From Sphagnum compactum (taxonomy: Eukaryota; Bryophyta; Sphagnopsida; Sphagnales), in NCBI GenBank assembly GCA_965153455.1, contig OZ234493.1, forward strand, positions 1,364,001 to 1,428,000: a stretch of DNA of 64,000 bases, in the 5' to 3' direction. Shown one piece after another: positions 26,120 to 42,599 of the stretch; the first letter of the stretch is position 1; each line of letters begins with the position of its first letter. The notes under the pieces are model-generated. The model did not search any database, was not told where the DNA came from, and worked only from the letters and a program-made list of their open reading frames with translations. The position numbers were made by a program, and so were the translations under genes.

Positions 26120-28030
26120 ATGTTTTTATTAGACATTATATTTTATTGCACAACAAATTAAATTAATTCGGGCCAATAAGAAAAATAATTTACACATAGG
26201 GACAAATTTAAAATTACCTCCACCATATTATGAGAAGGATTATATTTAGTAAAATATTATTTCAACGTGTAATTAATTATTATTAACTTTTTCTTGAAAC
26301 ATATATTTGTAATTATTTAATTATAATATTTCAAAATAATATATAATGAATGTGAAATAAGTCTAAGCCAAAATATGAAAGAATATGAAACCATAAATTT
26401 GTTAAGAAAATATTATAATATTCTTCCAAAAAATTATCCATTAAACCATTTGATTCATTTTCCTTCTCATGATGTTTGATTGGTTCAATCACATATATAA
26501 AAAAACAATTTCACATATATGTCTACACATGTTTTCAATTGAATTGTCGAAAACAAATGAATATTAAATAACGTTCCAATACTTTTAAGTTTAAAATAAA
26601 TAACTTGATATGAACAATAACATTGAACATGATGACATGATGATTGAAATTCATAGTTCATTTATACTTCACACATAATTATTTTGTAGATCGTTTATTA
26701 TTAATTCATAATTCACTATTAGATAGGTCCCAAAGGTATATAAATGAAACCCTTAATTAAATTTAGTATGTTCAACACCAATTCCCAAGTACGATTTTAT
26801 TTCATAATTTTATTCTATTCCTTTTTTATTTTCATTTTATATTTTATCACAATAAAAAAAATTACACTTTTGTTTTGCACATTTTATATTTTTGTTTCTA
26901 AATTTTTGTGTTTTTGTCACGTTTTTACATTCCGTGTTTGGATTTAAATTGAGGTTTTTTTTTTTCATCATTTGTTTTTGTGATTATTATGTTTATGACA
27001 AAACTATCCATTTGGTATCACAAACTAATATAGATTTACACCCCACCCAAACATCTACTAGATCTTATCATTACATTTTTCAAATTTTTTTCATAATCAT
27101 TATCAAACCATTTTCCAAAATTGATGCGTTTTCAAATTTATAAATTAAATTAACACATTCTCTAAGTGGAATTTAATGTTATGAATTTGTTCACGCATGA
27201 TTTCGCGTATTAACTATGAACATTTATGTATGACATTCAAAAATAATGTCTCATTCATTTGATATTTAAGATATTGAATATATATAAATATTGCTCATAT
27301 TAACCATAACATAAAATTAATGTGTTTTTTGTATGAACTTATGAAAATCAAATTTCACACAAATTTGTACAAACATATGAAAGTTAAAATTTGTGATGAA
27401 GATCCATGGTTTTCAATTGTAAACTTGAAGGTGCAAATTTTTTAATATTAAATTATATGGATGTTTTTAAGACCCACTAATAACAACATGCATTTATTAT
27501 TAACTATTCAATTTACATGAATGACATTAAAATTTTAAGCCACCATTTTTTTATAGTGATAGTTCATATTTTTGTAGGTCATTTGTTTTTTGCTCCATTA
27601 AAACCCCTTTCTTCATGGGTCATGAAATTAAAGCATGATGAAATTTCTTGTTCAAATGTCTGTGTGTGAACTAATAAATGAACCTTCCAAAAATGAACTT
27701 AATTTATTCTTGAAAATGCATATTTCTCATTACATACATTTAACATTTAATGTTTTATGATTTTTTTTTTATCAAACATTATGTTGTATTACATAACAAA
27801 TAAAGTTATTTTGACCCAAAAAATTTTGACATAGAAAAATGAATTTGAAATCATTACCCACCCCCACCCCCCGCGGGATATTATGAAATTTATTGTATTC
27901 AAAAAATTTAATTTTGAGATATAATGAATTTACCACGAACTTTTTTTTCATATACGTTGAATTATTTAACTATAATATTTGACAATAATATATAATGAAT
28001 GTGAAATAAGCTCAAGCCCAAAAACCAAAA
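26120..28030. repeat. Old diverged direct duplication in AT-rich DNA
   Basis: The stretch 26120-26380 resembles 27760-28030. Both contain an ACATTAT...ACAACAAAT-like start, an ATTATTTAA(T/C)TATAATATTT segment, and then the shared string AATATATAATGAATGTGAAA. A third weaker match lies near 28140-28200. The repeats are non-coding and probably come from a decayed transposable element; the element type is not determined. Confidence 0.5.
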
Positions 28031-28572
28031 CATATAAAACATCCAAGTCATATTTTGAAATCAAATACTATAATTCAAGAAATTTGATTTAAAGGATAGT
28101 ATTAATTTTGACTTTAGAAAATATATTTCCATTATTTAATCAAATATTTGGTAATAGAATGAATGAAACATAACCTTAAACCATATGAACAATAATTTAA
28201 AAAAAACTTCAAGGCCATATATATGAAATATATTATTAAATTTCTGAAAACATGATTTCAAACATATTATTAATGTATTAGTAACTGTATCTTTAGACAC
28301 AAGTTTTCATATGTGAAAGTAATTTGATAACAATTTCTAATAGATGATGGTCACAATAGATTAACTAACTACCATTTGCTCATAAATGATGGTCACAATA
28401 GATTGACATTTTCAGTGTTTTTGGACAGTTATCAGAAACAAGAACAAACCCTCGGGCAGTTGTCAGGATGGTTCTTAGGACTCGTAACCGTGGTCCTCAC
28501 AAAAGAACACAAACAAAACCAGGTTTTGATATGAACTACAAAACTTCTAACTGCCAGTTCTTTATCGCCACT

Positions 28573-28630
28573 TTCATGAAAACCAACTGGATCCAACGGG
28601 TTTCATGAAAACCAACTGGATCCAACGGGT
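28573..28630. repeat. Perfect 29-bp tandem duplication
   Basis: Two identical 29-base copies start at 28573 and 28602. Each begins TTCATGAAAACC and ends CCAACGGGT. Confidence 0.95.
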
Positions 28631-30191
28631 TTTCTTTATTTATTCTGACTTATTTTCTTCACAGAAACCAGCACCGGTGATTCTAGCCTTCAAGGTGTCA
28701 CTACTCCATTGTGACAATTAGAAAGTGCATCCCTTTGAAAGGTCATAGCCCTAAAGTGTTTTATGTGCGCACTTTGTCATGATTAATTAACACGAATTCA
28801 TGTTCTATGTTACAAGAAAAAAACCACCACCTTGGACGCATAACAATGCTCGGCACAAAACATGCAAACGGAATTCCATGCTGCCCTATTCATGAAGCAT
28901 ATGCAAAAACTGAGAACTTGGGGGATTCCTATAACAGGATACCTCTTGGGTATTGCAAACTAGGTCAATTTGGAGCTCAAGAAAACAAGACCATGCAGTA
29001 GTGCCACATAAACCCATAATCCTTGTAGAGTATCAGTTTGTGATCACTTACCAGCTATTTCATGAGCTTTTTAGTGGGCGTTTGAGCACTCCAACAGCAG
29101 CACGAATGGCTTCATGAGCGTGTCTTTGTGGAAACCCATCTGAAATACAAACAGTTATATAAAGGATCTTGTTCACCTTTGGGTACCATTTCAGGTTGGT
29201 AACTAAGATTCACGGGTCCCACAGAAATCCAAAGCTCACTCCATTTAAGGACAGAATATTCCCAGGATAAGTAGCAAACAATCTGTGAACGATGCAGTAT
29301 TTGGCAGAGCCAATCACTCATCCTAAGCGGAAAAAAGAGACCGTTGGCAAATTGATAAAGAGAGAATTTTGGAGTGAAACCGAGAGAAGTGAGCTCATGT
29401 ACCTTGCAGCTCTACCACTTCTTATCTTTCATCTGAGAGTATTCTCGACATCCAAGAACAGTAGCCAGCTGAAATAGATGCTCCAATCTTTGTCAGCACC
29501 GAAAAAACTTCAGGTTTTATGCATTAAGTTCAGCTTTGAGACCATCCCCAAAGAAAAAACTGAACCCTTTTGCATCTTAATCTTGAGCTACTCAATTGAA
29601 TATGACGACACTCAAGCCTGTTACCTGTAACACTAGCAACGTCTTCCAATTTAGAAATCTTATAAAGCCCACAAGGATGAACCGAATATAATCCAATGAG
29701 AAGAGAATCATGTCAAAGACATTTACTGCAGACAAGGGACTACAATCTAAAAACTAGCAAATCTGAGATTTACTCAAGTTTACAGAGCACAAGGATCCAA
29801 ACAGAACCTGTACAGGAGAACAGAGTATACTGCGAAATGCTACACTAACTTGAATAAAAACTATGAAACCAATTCATGTCAATATACAGGGGAGGACTAG
29901 CAACTCTGTTATATGTAGCCAACAAGAAGAGATGTAAAATCTCAACAGAAGAAGAAGATTTGGAGCTAGGGCACTGAAGACAGACTTAACCAGTATCTTG
30001 AACAGGGTCTCCATGAGATCGGAATAGCTTAGCCAAAGTGAGACATGTTATAACAGCATGCACAGAATGCTAAAGACAGTATATGAGTGAGATTGCAGTC
30101 ACAACCCTTAAAGAGTGTTTGCATTAGCACATCATGTTTGGAAGTTCTTCCCAACATTCTCAACGATCTCCACCCGATGGCTCCTCAGCTA

Positions 30192-33319
<3,128 letters not shown>

Positions 33320-33342
33320 TCCACTGCGGTCTTCCAAGATGC

Positions 33343-33372
33343 TCCCCCCCCCCCCCCACCCCCCCCAACCCA
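33343..33372. repeat. Poly-C tract in CCT 5' leader
   Basis: A near-continuous C run on the + strand, poly-G on the CCT coding strand, lies just upstream of the CCT start codon. It could form a G-quadruplex in the leader RNA if transcribed; that is inference. Confidence 0.8.
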
Positions 33373-34049
33373 CCTTTTTCCCAAAGGTGCAAGACCACAG
33401 CAACAAGTTGAACATGAGCTAAGATGAAAAAAGATGAAACTCCAACAAAAGATCAATAAGAGTAACTACTTCTCACAAGTGCTGAATTTTACTCACCTTC
33501 TATTCCCACACCATTCCAAAAACATTAAAACAGAACTCCAAACCTAATTCCTACAGATCATCTCAAAAAACAAATTCTTGGAAAAGCTGATTCCACAAAG
33601 CTTTCATGAAAAAAGAAATCCAAAGAACAACGATGAGCAATTGCTTTTTCCTTACCTGGATACTGCAGACAGATTCAGGGCAAACGAAGCTTGTGTCCAA
33701 GGCCTTACCAAAACTGCGCCCAAATTCTTTCCTGCAAAACAGAATTAGTTTTCAGGGAGCCTACTCTTCCAAAGTCTAATTCTCTCCCCCCCTCTCCCTT
33801 CACACCCCTCTGAGATTCAACAGAAACGCAATTCCACGAAATTCCATCACCGGACTCTTGCAATGAAAAAATTCCCAAAGACCAAAATGCTATCAGTGCT
33901 GATGCTTTTCCAAGCCAACAACACGACGACAGCTTCATTCTTGCTACCGAAGCCTGTTCTACCGTCACTCGTAAAACTCCGCACACAGCAGCAAAAAAAT
34001 GAAAAAAGAGAACAGATTTCTCGCTTTTCACAAATGTTGTTCCTTCTCT

Positions 34050-34064
34050 GAGAGAGAGAGAGAG
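34050..34064. repeat. (GA)n tract 5' of CCT
   Basis: A GA run on the + strand, CT on the CCT coding strand, about 730 bases upstream of the CCT ATG. It belongs to the recurrent GA/CT tracts near gene 5' ends here. Confidence 0.85.
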
Positions 34065-36015
34065 AACACAAAGTTCTTCTTCCGGCGCCTAATATAATGT
34101 ATCGATCTCCCTACACCTCCTAACACAAGTCCGAATTTTCCATCAGATATCAATCCGCAATGAAGAAGAACTTCCCGGCCCCGATAAAAAGTGGAAAACA
34201 AGAAAAACAGAACTCGCCAGCCAATTGTCATCCCTAGTACCTGCTGGTGTCTCGAAGCTGATAAAAGACAAAGCAGAGAGAATTGGCTTTCCAAAACCGC
34301 CAGCCAAGAAAACCAAAAGAAACCGAAAATCGCCACCAAAAAACGAGCCGTACATTGGTCCTCTTCTCTCTCAGTCAGATTCTCGCAAATTCTTGTCTCC
34401 ACAAATATATTTATAACAGAAAAAAATTCGTCGCGGAAGCTCCAAACACCAGCGATCCAGCGATTGATCGAGCGAGCGAGCGAGCGAGCGAGAGCGACAA
34501 AGGCCCGAAAACACAAGAGACGAAAAACCCGCTGCGGGAAGAAGACGACGACGGCGACGACGTCGACGAAGCCACATTCCTTTACATAGCTAGAGCAGTA
34601 ACTGTACGGAATGGAAAGATTTCTTTTGGCGATTCCGATGCGAGTCAAGCGCTATCCTTTAGGGAACACGGTAATCCTGTGGCTGTTCTGTTGATTCCTT
34701 CCAGAGTTACGTAAAAGTCTCTTCGTTGTCTTTTACGTACCACAAGAGTACCTGATCAGATTCCGTGGGCCCAATTACGCCCGTCCCCACTCCACACCTC
34801 TGAGCAGAAATAGCCACGGAATGTTCTGCATCCAACGGTCTAGATTTGCTGCTGTCAGTTCTGATATCTGGCCGTCGAATTTCTGGCTAGAAATTTCAAT
34901 TGCAGAAATAGTGACCTAACTTGGGTCCACAAAAACCGCCCTTTTAAAAATAATTCAACATTATTCAAAATAAAAGTCATTTCATTAATTTTTTCACTAA
35001 TTTTTTTTCCACTGAAATTTTTTAATTTTGGTTTTGAGGGTCATTTTTGGGTTTTGGGCATTTTTCCCCAAAAAAGTTAATTAATTAAAAATAAATTTAA
35101 AAAATCTTATTTTTGAACCTCAAAGTTTTTACCTACCTTTCAATGTGTGAAGTGTACTAGTAATAGACTTTTGAAATTTTACTTATGTATAAAATGAACT
35201 AATATTTGGTGTTTTTTAATCTATTTATGCATCTTATGTACAAGTATATTTTGATTTAAAAATATATATACTTACATAAATAGATAAATATTTGAAATAT
35301 TTGGTTTCAAAATTCAACTTTGTCAATCAATTTTGAATTTTCAAAACCCTTTTTTTGGTGGGTGTTTCTCAAATTAAGGTAATTTGTTACCAATCACAAA
35401 ACCTCCGTCATTGAATTTCATTAGGGTTAATATTCTAAGATCTTGTTAATATAAGTTGGTATATTTCAAATGTTAAAAAATTATTACATGACAACATAGC
35501 TTATTTTTTATTCGGATTAATTGTGAGTAAGGTTAATAATATGTTCAACTATTGAACATGGCACAAAGAATAGATGAAAGCATAAGAAAAAAATCCATTG
35601 ATAATATATAAATGGTATTAAAGGAAAATTGAAATGCATACATTTCAATACCTACAAAACAATTTCAAGCTGTAAGGCCTTGTGGTCTCTATGTATTTTT
35701 GGATGAATGCACATGGCATTAAATTATTAAAACCCTTTTGAGTTCCACATCCAATTATAGTGTCAATGATAAGCCTTGAGAAGAACATAAAGGTGTGTCA
35801 AGCATGCATTCTAAATATGGTGAACCCAATGCAAAAAAATTATGTTTTTGGTTAACTTTCTTTTAAAAATTCAATAAACAAATTCCTTGATATGAGGAGC
35901 AACCCAAAAAGAAATCCCATTTTGGTGAAATTTTGCACAAAAAAATTGTTATTTATACACAACGTAAAACTTGATTTTGATGTTAAAATGGAGAAGGAAA
36001 ACCCAATGAGCTCAC

Positions 36016-36288
36016 TACAACAAATCCATGATTTTGCAACTACGTATTACAATTGCATCACAGTTGATATATACAACAAATTCATGATTTTGCAACTAGG
36101 TATTACAATTGCATCACAATTGATTTCATACAACAAATTCATGATTTTGCAACTAGGTATTACAATTGCATCACAATTGATTCATACAACAAATTCATGA
36201 TTTTGCAACTAGGTATTACAATTGCATCACAATTGATTCATACAACAAATTTGCAACTAGGTATTACAATTGCATCACAATTGATTCA
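36016..36288. repeat. Five-copy tandem array, 56-bp unit
   Basis: Copies start at 36016, 36072, 36129, 36185 and 36241. Each begins TACAACAAAT and contains TTTTGCAACTA, GTATTACAATTGCATCACA and TTGAT. The last copy lacks eight bases. Copies 2-4 are nearly identical, so the expansion looks recent. The unit is not a multiple of three and shows no coding constraint. Confidence 0.97.
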
Positions 36289-37780
36289 TAATCGATTTAT
36301 AGGTAGATCAATTGCAAGTGAGATCTTGCAACTTTTCAAGATTTCTTGCAATTTTATATTAAAAAAAAAGTTGACATTGACAAGTTGCAACATGGACTAG
36401 TTGCAACAACCATATTGGTCTAATTGTATGTCAATTTCAACTAATATAAGAGGTTTATTGACATAATTGTCCAACATGGATTATCATCCATCCATTCAAG
36501 GTCAATGTTATAAATAACACTCGAAGTTTATGTTGCAAACAAAAATAAGTTTAATTAAACATTAAAGGGTTGATGTTATAAAAAAATAATATAGATTGTA
36601 ATATTGCGACATTGCAACTATGAAAATAGAGTCAAAATATAATGAGATGCACAACCATAGATTGTGAGAGCAATGTTGGAACCAAAAATCAAAACAATGT
36701 GAATCGTTGGACCAAAAAGTGAAAACAAAATGAAATGTTGGAGCAAAGTTGAAAGATTGATGAGACAAGGTTGGTGCAAATAGGAGAAACAATAAAAGAT
36801 AAAAAAGAAAATTAAAAGTTTTATGTTTCTTTTCCACTAACACAAAAAAAAAATTCATGAATGAGGGTACCCCATTGGCCCTTGTGTTTTAATAGGTGGC
36901 ATTATTACTCCTATTTGTGAACAAAGTAATTAATTTAATTAATTTAAATAAATAAATAAACCCTCATATAAACCACTTAAGGTAATAAAAGATACCCATT
37001 GATGCTTATATATTGTGAGGCATTGGTGGAGATGCTCTTAACCCCCAATAAACTTGAACATGAACTCGAGTTCAAAGGGGGGGTTAAAGCTGCTCGGGAG
37101 ACGTGGACATATCCCATTCGTTAATCTTCGCTGATGGCACATGCTGCATTCCGTCAAAGTTAGCTATTATTAGGTACCTATAATAATGGACCTAGGGTAC
37201 CTAGCACAGGCCTATACGTATTATTTTCCAATGGGTCTATATATGTCCACTGTTGGAATCCCCAGGGGTTAAAACAAAAAAAAATGTCCTTCGGTTTTCA
37301 CTTTCTACCAGCGGTCATGGCAGCAGCTTCTTTTCATCTCTCCTGGGTCCAATTTTAAAATTGGCGAGGTAACGAAATTCTTAGCCCCCCAACCCCTCTG
37401 CCCGAAAAAAGAAAAAAAGGCCTTGTAGGCTATATAGCCTATGATACATAATATCTGTTAAAACCTTATGAGTAAAAAATGCCACCTAATTTTTTTTCCA
37501 AATTTAAATTTTTTAATAAGGGAAATCATTTGAAATTATATTTTTCAAAATTTTAAAAATTTTAAAAAAAGAATGCAATAGTTTTACTATATTTACCCAT
37601 TTTGAGGTTTATAAGGTTATCAAATAACAAATCATCCCATGCCACAAATCAAAATATGTTGCCATTATGAATGTATAACCCTAAAAATTAAGTTATCTAT
37701 TTTGAGGTTCAAACTCTTCACTTTTGGTTTTGTGAAAACTCAAGTTTCAAAAGTTATTTTTAGTTTAAATTATTTTGAAT

Positions 37781-37878
37781 AAGTGTAATTTATTATAATA
37801 ATTTAAATAGATTATTAAATTACTCATAATTGGTATAATTTAATGATCTATTTAAATTATTCTAATTAAATTACACCT
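37781..37878. repeat. AT-rich foldback (inverted repeat) element
   Basis: The left arm 37781-37822 and right arm 37836-37878 are reverse complements over about 42 bases with roughly five differences, separated by a 13-base loop. Arms start with AAGTGTAATTTA and, in reverse complement, AGGTGTAATTTA. Weaker complementarity continues outward. It could be a small MITE or the stem of a hairpin RNA. No target-site duplication was confirmed. Confidence 0.75.
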
Positions 37879-38651
37879 ATGAGTTATAATGTATTTAAGT
37901 TATTCAAAATTGATATACATCTATAAATCTATTTTAAATTTTCAAACAGCAAGTAAAGGCAAAAATTAAATTAAATTAAATTTATTAACAGCAAGTAAAT
38001 TACCACTAGTGAGAAGGAGTGTTTTTTTTTTTTTTTTTCAAATTTGTGATATTGCACAAGTGGCAATCATCCATGAGAACATTTAGGTAAATTTGGCGAT
38101 ATTCAAAATATTGTAGTAGAAAAATCTTGAGCACTCTTTCATGTTGTAGCCTTGTGGGGGCAGTTGCCACGATTTTGGGCTAATTTTTAATAAATTTCTT
38201 TTTTGGGCGATAATAAAAAAATTAAAAGGGAAATTAGTGACAAAACATTCATTAAAATTTTACTTTTCGCAAAATGGTGAAAATTCGTCGCAAAAAATGG
38301 TGGTACGTATGGTAATTCAAAACAAACATTTCACTTCCGTTGCTTTTGTTTTTGTTTTACTGCTGTTATTTACCGTCCTTTTCGTCGTGCTTTTCGTTTG
38401 CTGGCTTCGGTCTCTGCGCCGCACTCTGCACTCTGCCTTTTGCTTCCTTCGTTGTGTTTCCCATCGTCTTCTTCGATTTTGGTGTCGGATTTCTCGTTTT
38501 GTGTTGCAATTGTGTGTGGCATAGGAAGTCCCTTTGCCTGTTTTTATTATTAAACTTAGGAATAGTTTGTAATGCTTTTTTTTCCCGCATTCATTGCATC
38601 GCAAATCGTCATCAGGGCCGGAGAAGAAAATTGTTGAAAGATGTGTGTGTG

Positions 38652-38660
<9 letters not shown>

Positions 38661-38685
<25 letters not shown>
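38661..38685 (+). repeat. (GA)n tract 5' of AFR gene
   Basis: A GA run preceded by a short TA run lies 250 bases before the AFR ATG at 38935, in the probable promoter or 5' UTR. Confidence 0.95.
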
Positions 38686-38934
38686 CTAGCTTGGAAATGG
38701 AATTGGAAGGCTTGCTTGGAGAGCATGGGAAAGACGAGGGAATGGACGAGAAAAATTGCGACCGGACTAAAACATTTTTTTCTTTTGTATGTGTATTTTT
38801 GTAGTGGAGAAGGGTTGTGTATGTGCAGAGAGAATCGGAGGTCGTGAGCTTGCTGTAAATGTTTTTTTTGGTTCTAGTGGTTTTGTGATTTGGAAACTGT
38901 GAGCGAGCGGTAGATTGGATACGGAGAGGAGGGA

Positions 38935-41900
38935 ATGCTGGAGACAGACGAAGGCCAGGAGGCGGCCTATAATTACGCACCAGGCTGCAGCTGCGACGAT
39001 ACAAGCGGTGAGGAGCTGGGGCTTGCGGTTCTTCCCAGGCATACCAAAGTGTTGGTGACCGGCAACAATCGGACGAAATCAGTGCTGTTGGGACTTCACG
39101 GCGTGGTGAAGAAGGCAGTGGGACTCGGTGGCTGGCACTGGCTGGTATTATTGATCAAGCCTTTGTTTAAAAACTGGTAGGGAGTGTTGGACACGACGAC
39201 GGCCAATTTTTTTGCCGATTTCGTAGCCGATGTTTTGATCTGAAGGAAGATCTAGAGTAGGAAATCGGGCTTGTCTGTAATTTCTTCTCAAGACTGGAAT
39301 CTAGACCGAGGAACGATCGTCGAATGCGGGAGGAATTCGGAAAACGCTAGAATGCAAGGTCTAGCTTAAGGTCCAGAAGGGCCTTATGCGCTCTACTGTG
39401 CAAATCCTTGTTGTGTATGTATAGAAGAAACCTGGAGGCTGTAGAGCTTTGCAGCGCTGGCTTTTATGCGTTATTATCGCAGCCCTTCAATATCCACAAA
39501 ACTCTGTCTGCACTTCCTTGTGTTTCCTGTTCTTCCAAGGTTGAAGAGGAAGCAATATTGCTTGAATGTAATGCATTTCTGATGTGTATTGCCGGGGTCA
39601 GGTGCTCACAAACGGTGATCAAGTAAAACTGCAGCGTAATGCATTGAGCGTGATTGAAGTTGCCACAGGTCAAGAAGAAGAAGAAGACGACGACCACGAC
39701 ATCCAGGAAAATCTGTTCTTCAGCGGAAATAGCTTAGGTTTGTCTACCGCATACCTCCCTGACTCTCTTTTCCAAGCGCCGCTCTTAATATTTGCGCTCT
39801 GATGCATGCGATTCTTTAAGATATTTGTGTATCTGGCCACGTCAGGTTCCATCGCCGCAAGAAGTTTTCTGCATTGGTTCACACAGAAATTTCCTGTTGT
39901 GATCAGGTTTGTGAGCAATTTCAAGGCCAGAATTCTAAGATTGATCTCTCAAGATGCTGCAATGGTAAAAGTACCATCTGCAGGTCCTAGAAATCGGTAA
40001 TCAACAATGGAGGGACCTGTTTTCAAGGAAACACCAGCTTGCAACAAGCTCTCCAATGTACACACAAGAGTTTGATGAAACAACAGTGTTTGATCACACA
40101 GAAAATTGATGTTGGGGAAACCTGATGATGTGTGTGTGTGTGTGCACATGCTGCAGAAGATGGCTACTCAAGAACATTCAAGACTTGTGGGCAACATCAA
40201 AAGTCAACAGTGCAGTCTGCTGTACAAGCAAGCGCTAGAGACGGTAATGATCCGGTGGCTCATCATCCTGCTGCTGTCTTTGAGCATTCAATTGAGAAGA
40301 AAGCTGGAGCTATCAATGAAGAAACAAGTCCATCTTCCAAAACCCTAAGTCTGGTATGATAACACACGCAAGATCATACACTGATTTCATCTCATGTTGC
40401 TCATCATCAAAGTCCATTCAATCCTTCTTTATGTATCATGAAGTGTCTGGGGCAATGGCATCCCCTTTCTAGCAACAGCCAATGTGGGACACTTTCACAG
40501 AACCTCAAAAGATGGCCATTGTGTCCAGCACTCCCCACCACTGGACTGGTATCCAAAATCTTGGGTATTTTTTTGTATTCTCAACATTCTCACAGAACCT
40601 CAAATACAAGACTGTTTTACAGGACTGAGTCTTTAGTTGTGGTACCTGATTAGGGTTAGTTGCAAAGGTGTCCCAAAAGATACGCACTTGGTCTGGAAGA
40701 GAATGTGTCTTTGAAATTGCTCAGTCCTTTTGTTGTTTGAAGCAGTGCCAACTCCTGCAGTTGATAAAACTCTAGTTCCTATTTATCCTGTTCTGGATGC
40801 AGACAGTGGATCTCAGCAAACTAGAGACTGCTGCACTCAGGAGATATCAAAGGCATTTTAAGCTGGTAAACACATCTGATCATGCACTTTAAAAGGATGA
40901 GTAATAGCTCAGATTGAGTGCCAATCAAGTGTGGATTGTCCCCAGACTTCATACTTGCATGCACACTGTTCTACAGTGCCATCATGTGTGTCAGTCCTGT
41001 GAATGAGGACAAGAGCACAGCAACAATTCAGTGACGTGATCTGCAGCTCAGTTGATGATCTCCTGAATACTAATTAGTTCATGCAACCAATATCTGACAT
41101 AAATGCTCTCTGTGAATGATTCAAGTCCAGGACAGGTGCCACAGAAGGATACAGAATCATTTTGACCACATTCTAATGAGTAATGCAGTGATCAGTTCCT
41201 GCTGCTTTTGTGTATGGTGACAGACATGGGTTTGAAGTTTTGTGATAGGATCTCCATGTTGAGACTTGAGACCCTCATGCTGCAAATTTAAAATGTAGGA
41301 TTTGTTTTGCACTTCTGATTTTATTTGTATATTGTATCAGATGGAACTAACACCCTTCCATGATCTTTGTATTGATGATCCCAAAGGTCGAGGTTGGTCC
41401 AAATTCTTCAAAACAGCAACTTTTGGATGCAGTTGGCAAACATTTCATGTCACAGGTTAGATGGAAAAAAAAACTTGCATCTTTGATTTATCATCTTGAG
41501 AGAAATGGGGACTGAGGTTTCAGAGTAGCTGCAGTCAGGATAGGCTTTACTAGGGATACATGGGATATTATAGAACTACAAGTGGAGCAATCCGCTCTGC
41601 TGGATGGCTCACAGATGTGAAAGATTCAATCATTCATCCCAGGCAGCTCTCTTGTAATCTAGTAGGAAGAAGGGCCCACGGAATCGGTTCACCATTCTTT
41701 CCAAAGATCCATTAGCAACCAGCTGTTAGAAAATTGGTCCTCAAGTTGAACCTGAATACTATGCAATCTAGAATCCTTGCCCTGTCTAAGTGCATGCCAA
41801 GTGGCCATGCCTACTTGGACTGTAGAAACCCTTGCAGAACTTAACACTACCAGATTAGTGTCCATTGAGTTTCAATGAACACCTTTCTGACCATAGGACG

Positions 41901-42599
41901 AAGATTAAATAACTATGTAAGATGTCCATTGCCTGCTTGTCAAAAGTTGCCAAAGCAATTTGTAGAGTTATCAGAGTCCAGGTTGTCAACAATATCTCCA
42001 AGTACCTGTTGAACCTAAGATTAGCTTTGAACCTTCATGGTGTTCTCCCATCTCAGGCAGACCTGCCAAAATGTGAGCCATGCAAATTGATTTTCCTACA
42101 ATTCATCAAGCAATGGGATGGTGTTTCCACCAACCCACTGCTACCTCTTTTTTTTACAGAGCTTTAACATCTCTAGTCAACTACAAGTGAGGGACCTGGA
42201 GGTTAATTCTGTGTTCAGTATCTGCCAGAAGTCCTAATTGTATGGGGGCTTGCAGCAAGTGTTCCCAACTTTGCAGTACATTATAGTCTAGTGTACATTA
42301 TCCACCTTTTTGAACATCATGAGATGCTCCACACAGACATGATCCTTCCAAAGGAGAACGTTGTATCAAGGTTTTTTCATGGTAGGTCCTGGGATTCACG
42401 TATGCTTTATCATATTGATTTCTTTATCCTTCTGTCAAAAGTGCTTGACAAAGAGCTCACACATACTGCATTGCTGGTATAGTTGATGGTAGTTGCATGT
42501 TGCATCTTTTAACAACTTGGATCTTGGGTGCATCAGGAGATGGATGAGTTCCAGGTGATCACAGGTTTTATGCAGGCTGCTAAACGCCTCAAATCATAG
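38935..42599 (+). CDS. AFR/SAP30-like histone deacetylase complex protein
   Basis: This resembles Arabidopsis AFR1/AFR2 (SAP30 function-related), components of plant histone deacetylase complexes that repress floral genes. Exons: 38935-39144, 39602-39737, 39846-39983 (uncertain), 40157-40353, 40803-40865, 41387-41455, 42537-42599. Phases close with exon 3 (291 residues) and also without it (245 residues). Exon 1 encodes LPRHTKVLVTGNNRTKSVLL and VVKKAVGLGGWHWL. Exon 2 continues NGDQVKLQRNALSVIEVATG and then an acidic run. The SAP30-type Sin3-binding region is split over the last exons: VDLSKLETAALRRYQRHFKL, then SSKQQLLDAVGKHFMSQ, then EMDEFQVITGFMQAAKRLKS and a stop. The first and last blocks match the family closely, so identity is firm. 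The middle (exons 3-4) is poorly conserved and less certain. The gene is divergent from CCT and convergent with PRMT10. Confidence 0.85.

Larger units (their letters stand above)
22371..30191. other. Zinc-finger gene 5' region, then AT-rich intergenic block
   Basis: 22371-24560 is moderately GC and carries GT and GA microsatellites, a 48-bp duplication and no recognisable coding exon. It is probably the promoter and 5' UTR, perhaps with a UTR intron, of the zinc-finger gene. From about 24570 to 28500 the DNA is extremely AT-rich with stops in all frames and an old diverged duplication. From 28500 to 30191 the base composition rises, consistent with the CCT 3' UTR and flank; no gene is recognised there. 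Confidence 0.5.
33320..38934. other. Intergenic block between divergent CCT and AFR genes
   Basis: 33320-34730 is the CCT leader and promoter side, with a GA tract at 34050-34064. About 34900-38200 is strongly AT-rich and has no gene. It holds a 56-bp tandem array at 36016-36288 and a foldback at 37781-37878. 38230-38934 is the AFR promoter side, with a GA tract at 38661-38685. Open frames of 100-200 codons in the leaders match no family I know. Confidence 0.55.

Noticed and set aside
34028-34648. 206-codon minus-strand open frame upstream of CCT
   Set aside because: It lies in the probable leader or promoter with a GA tract. The predicted protein has no recognisable domain, and the CCT start at 33319 explains the locus.
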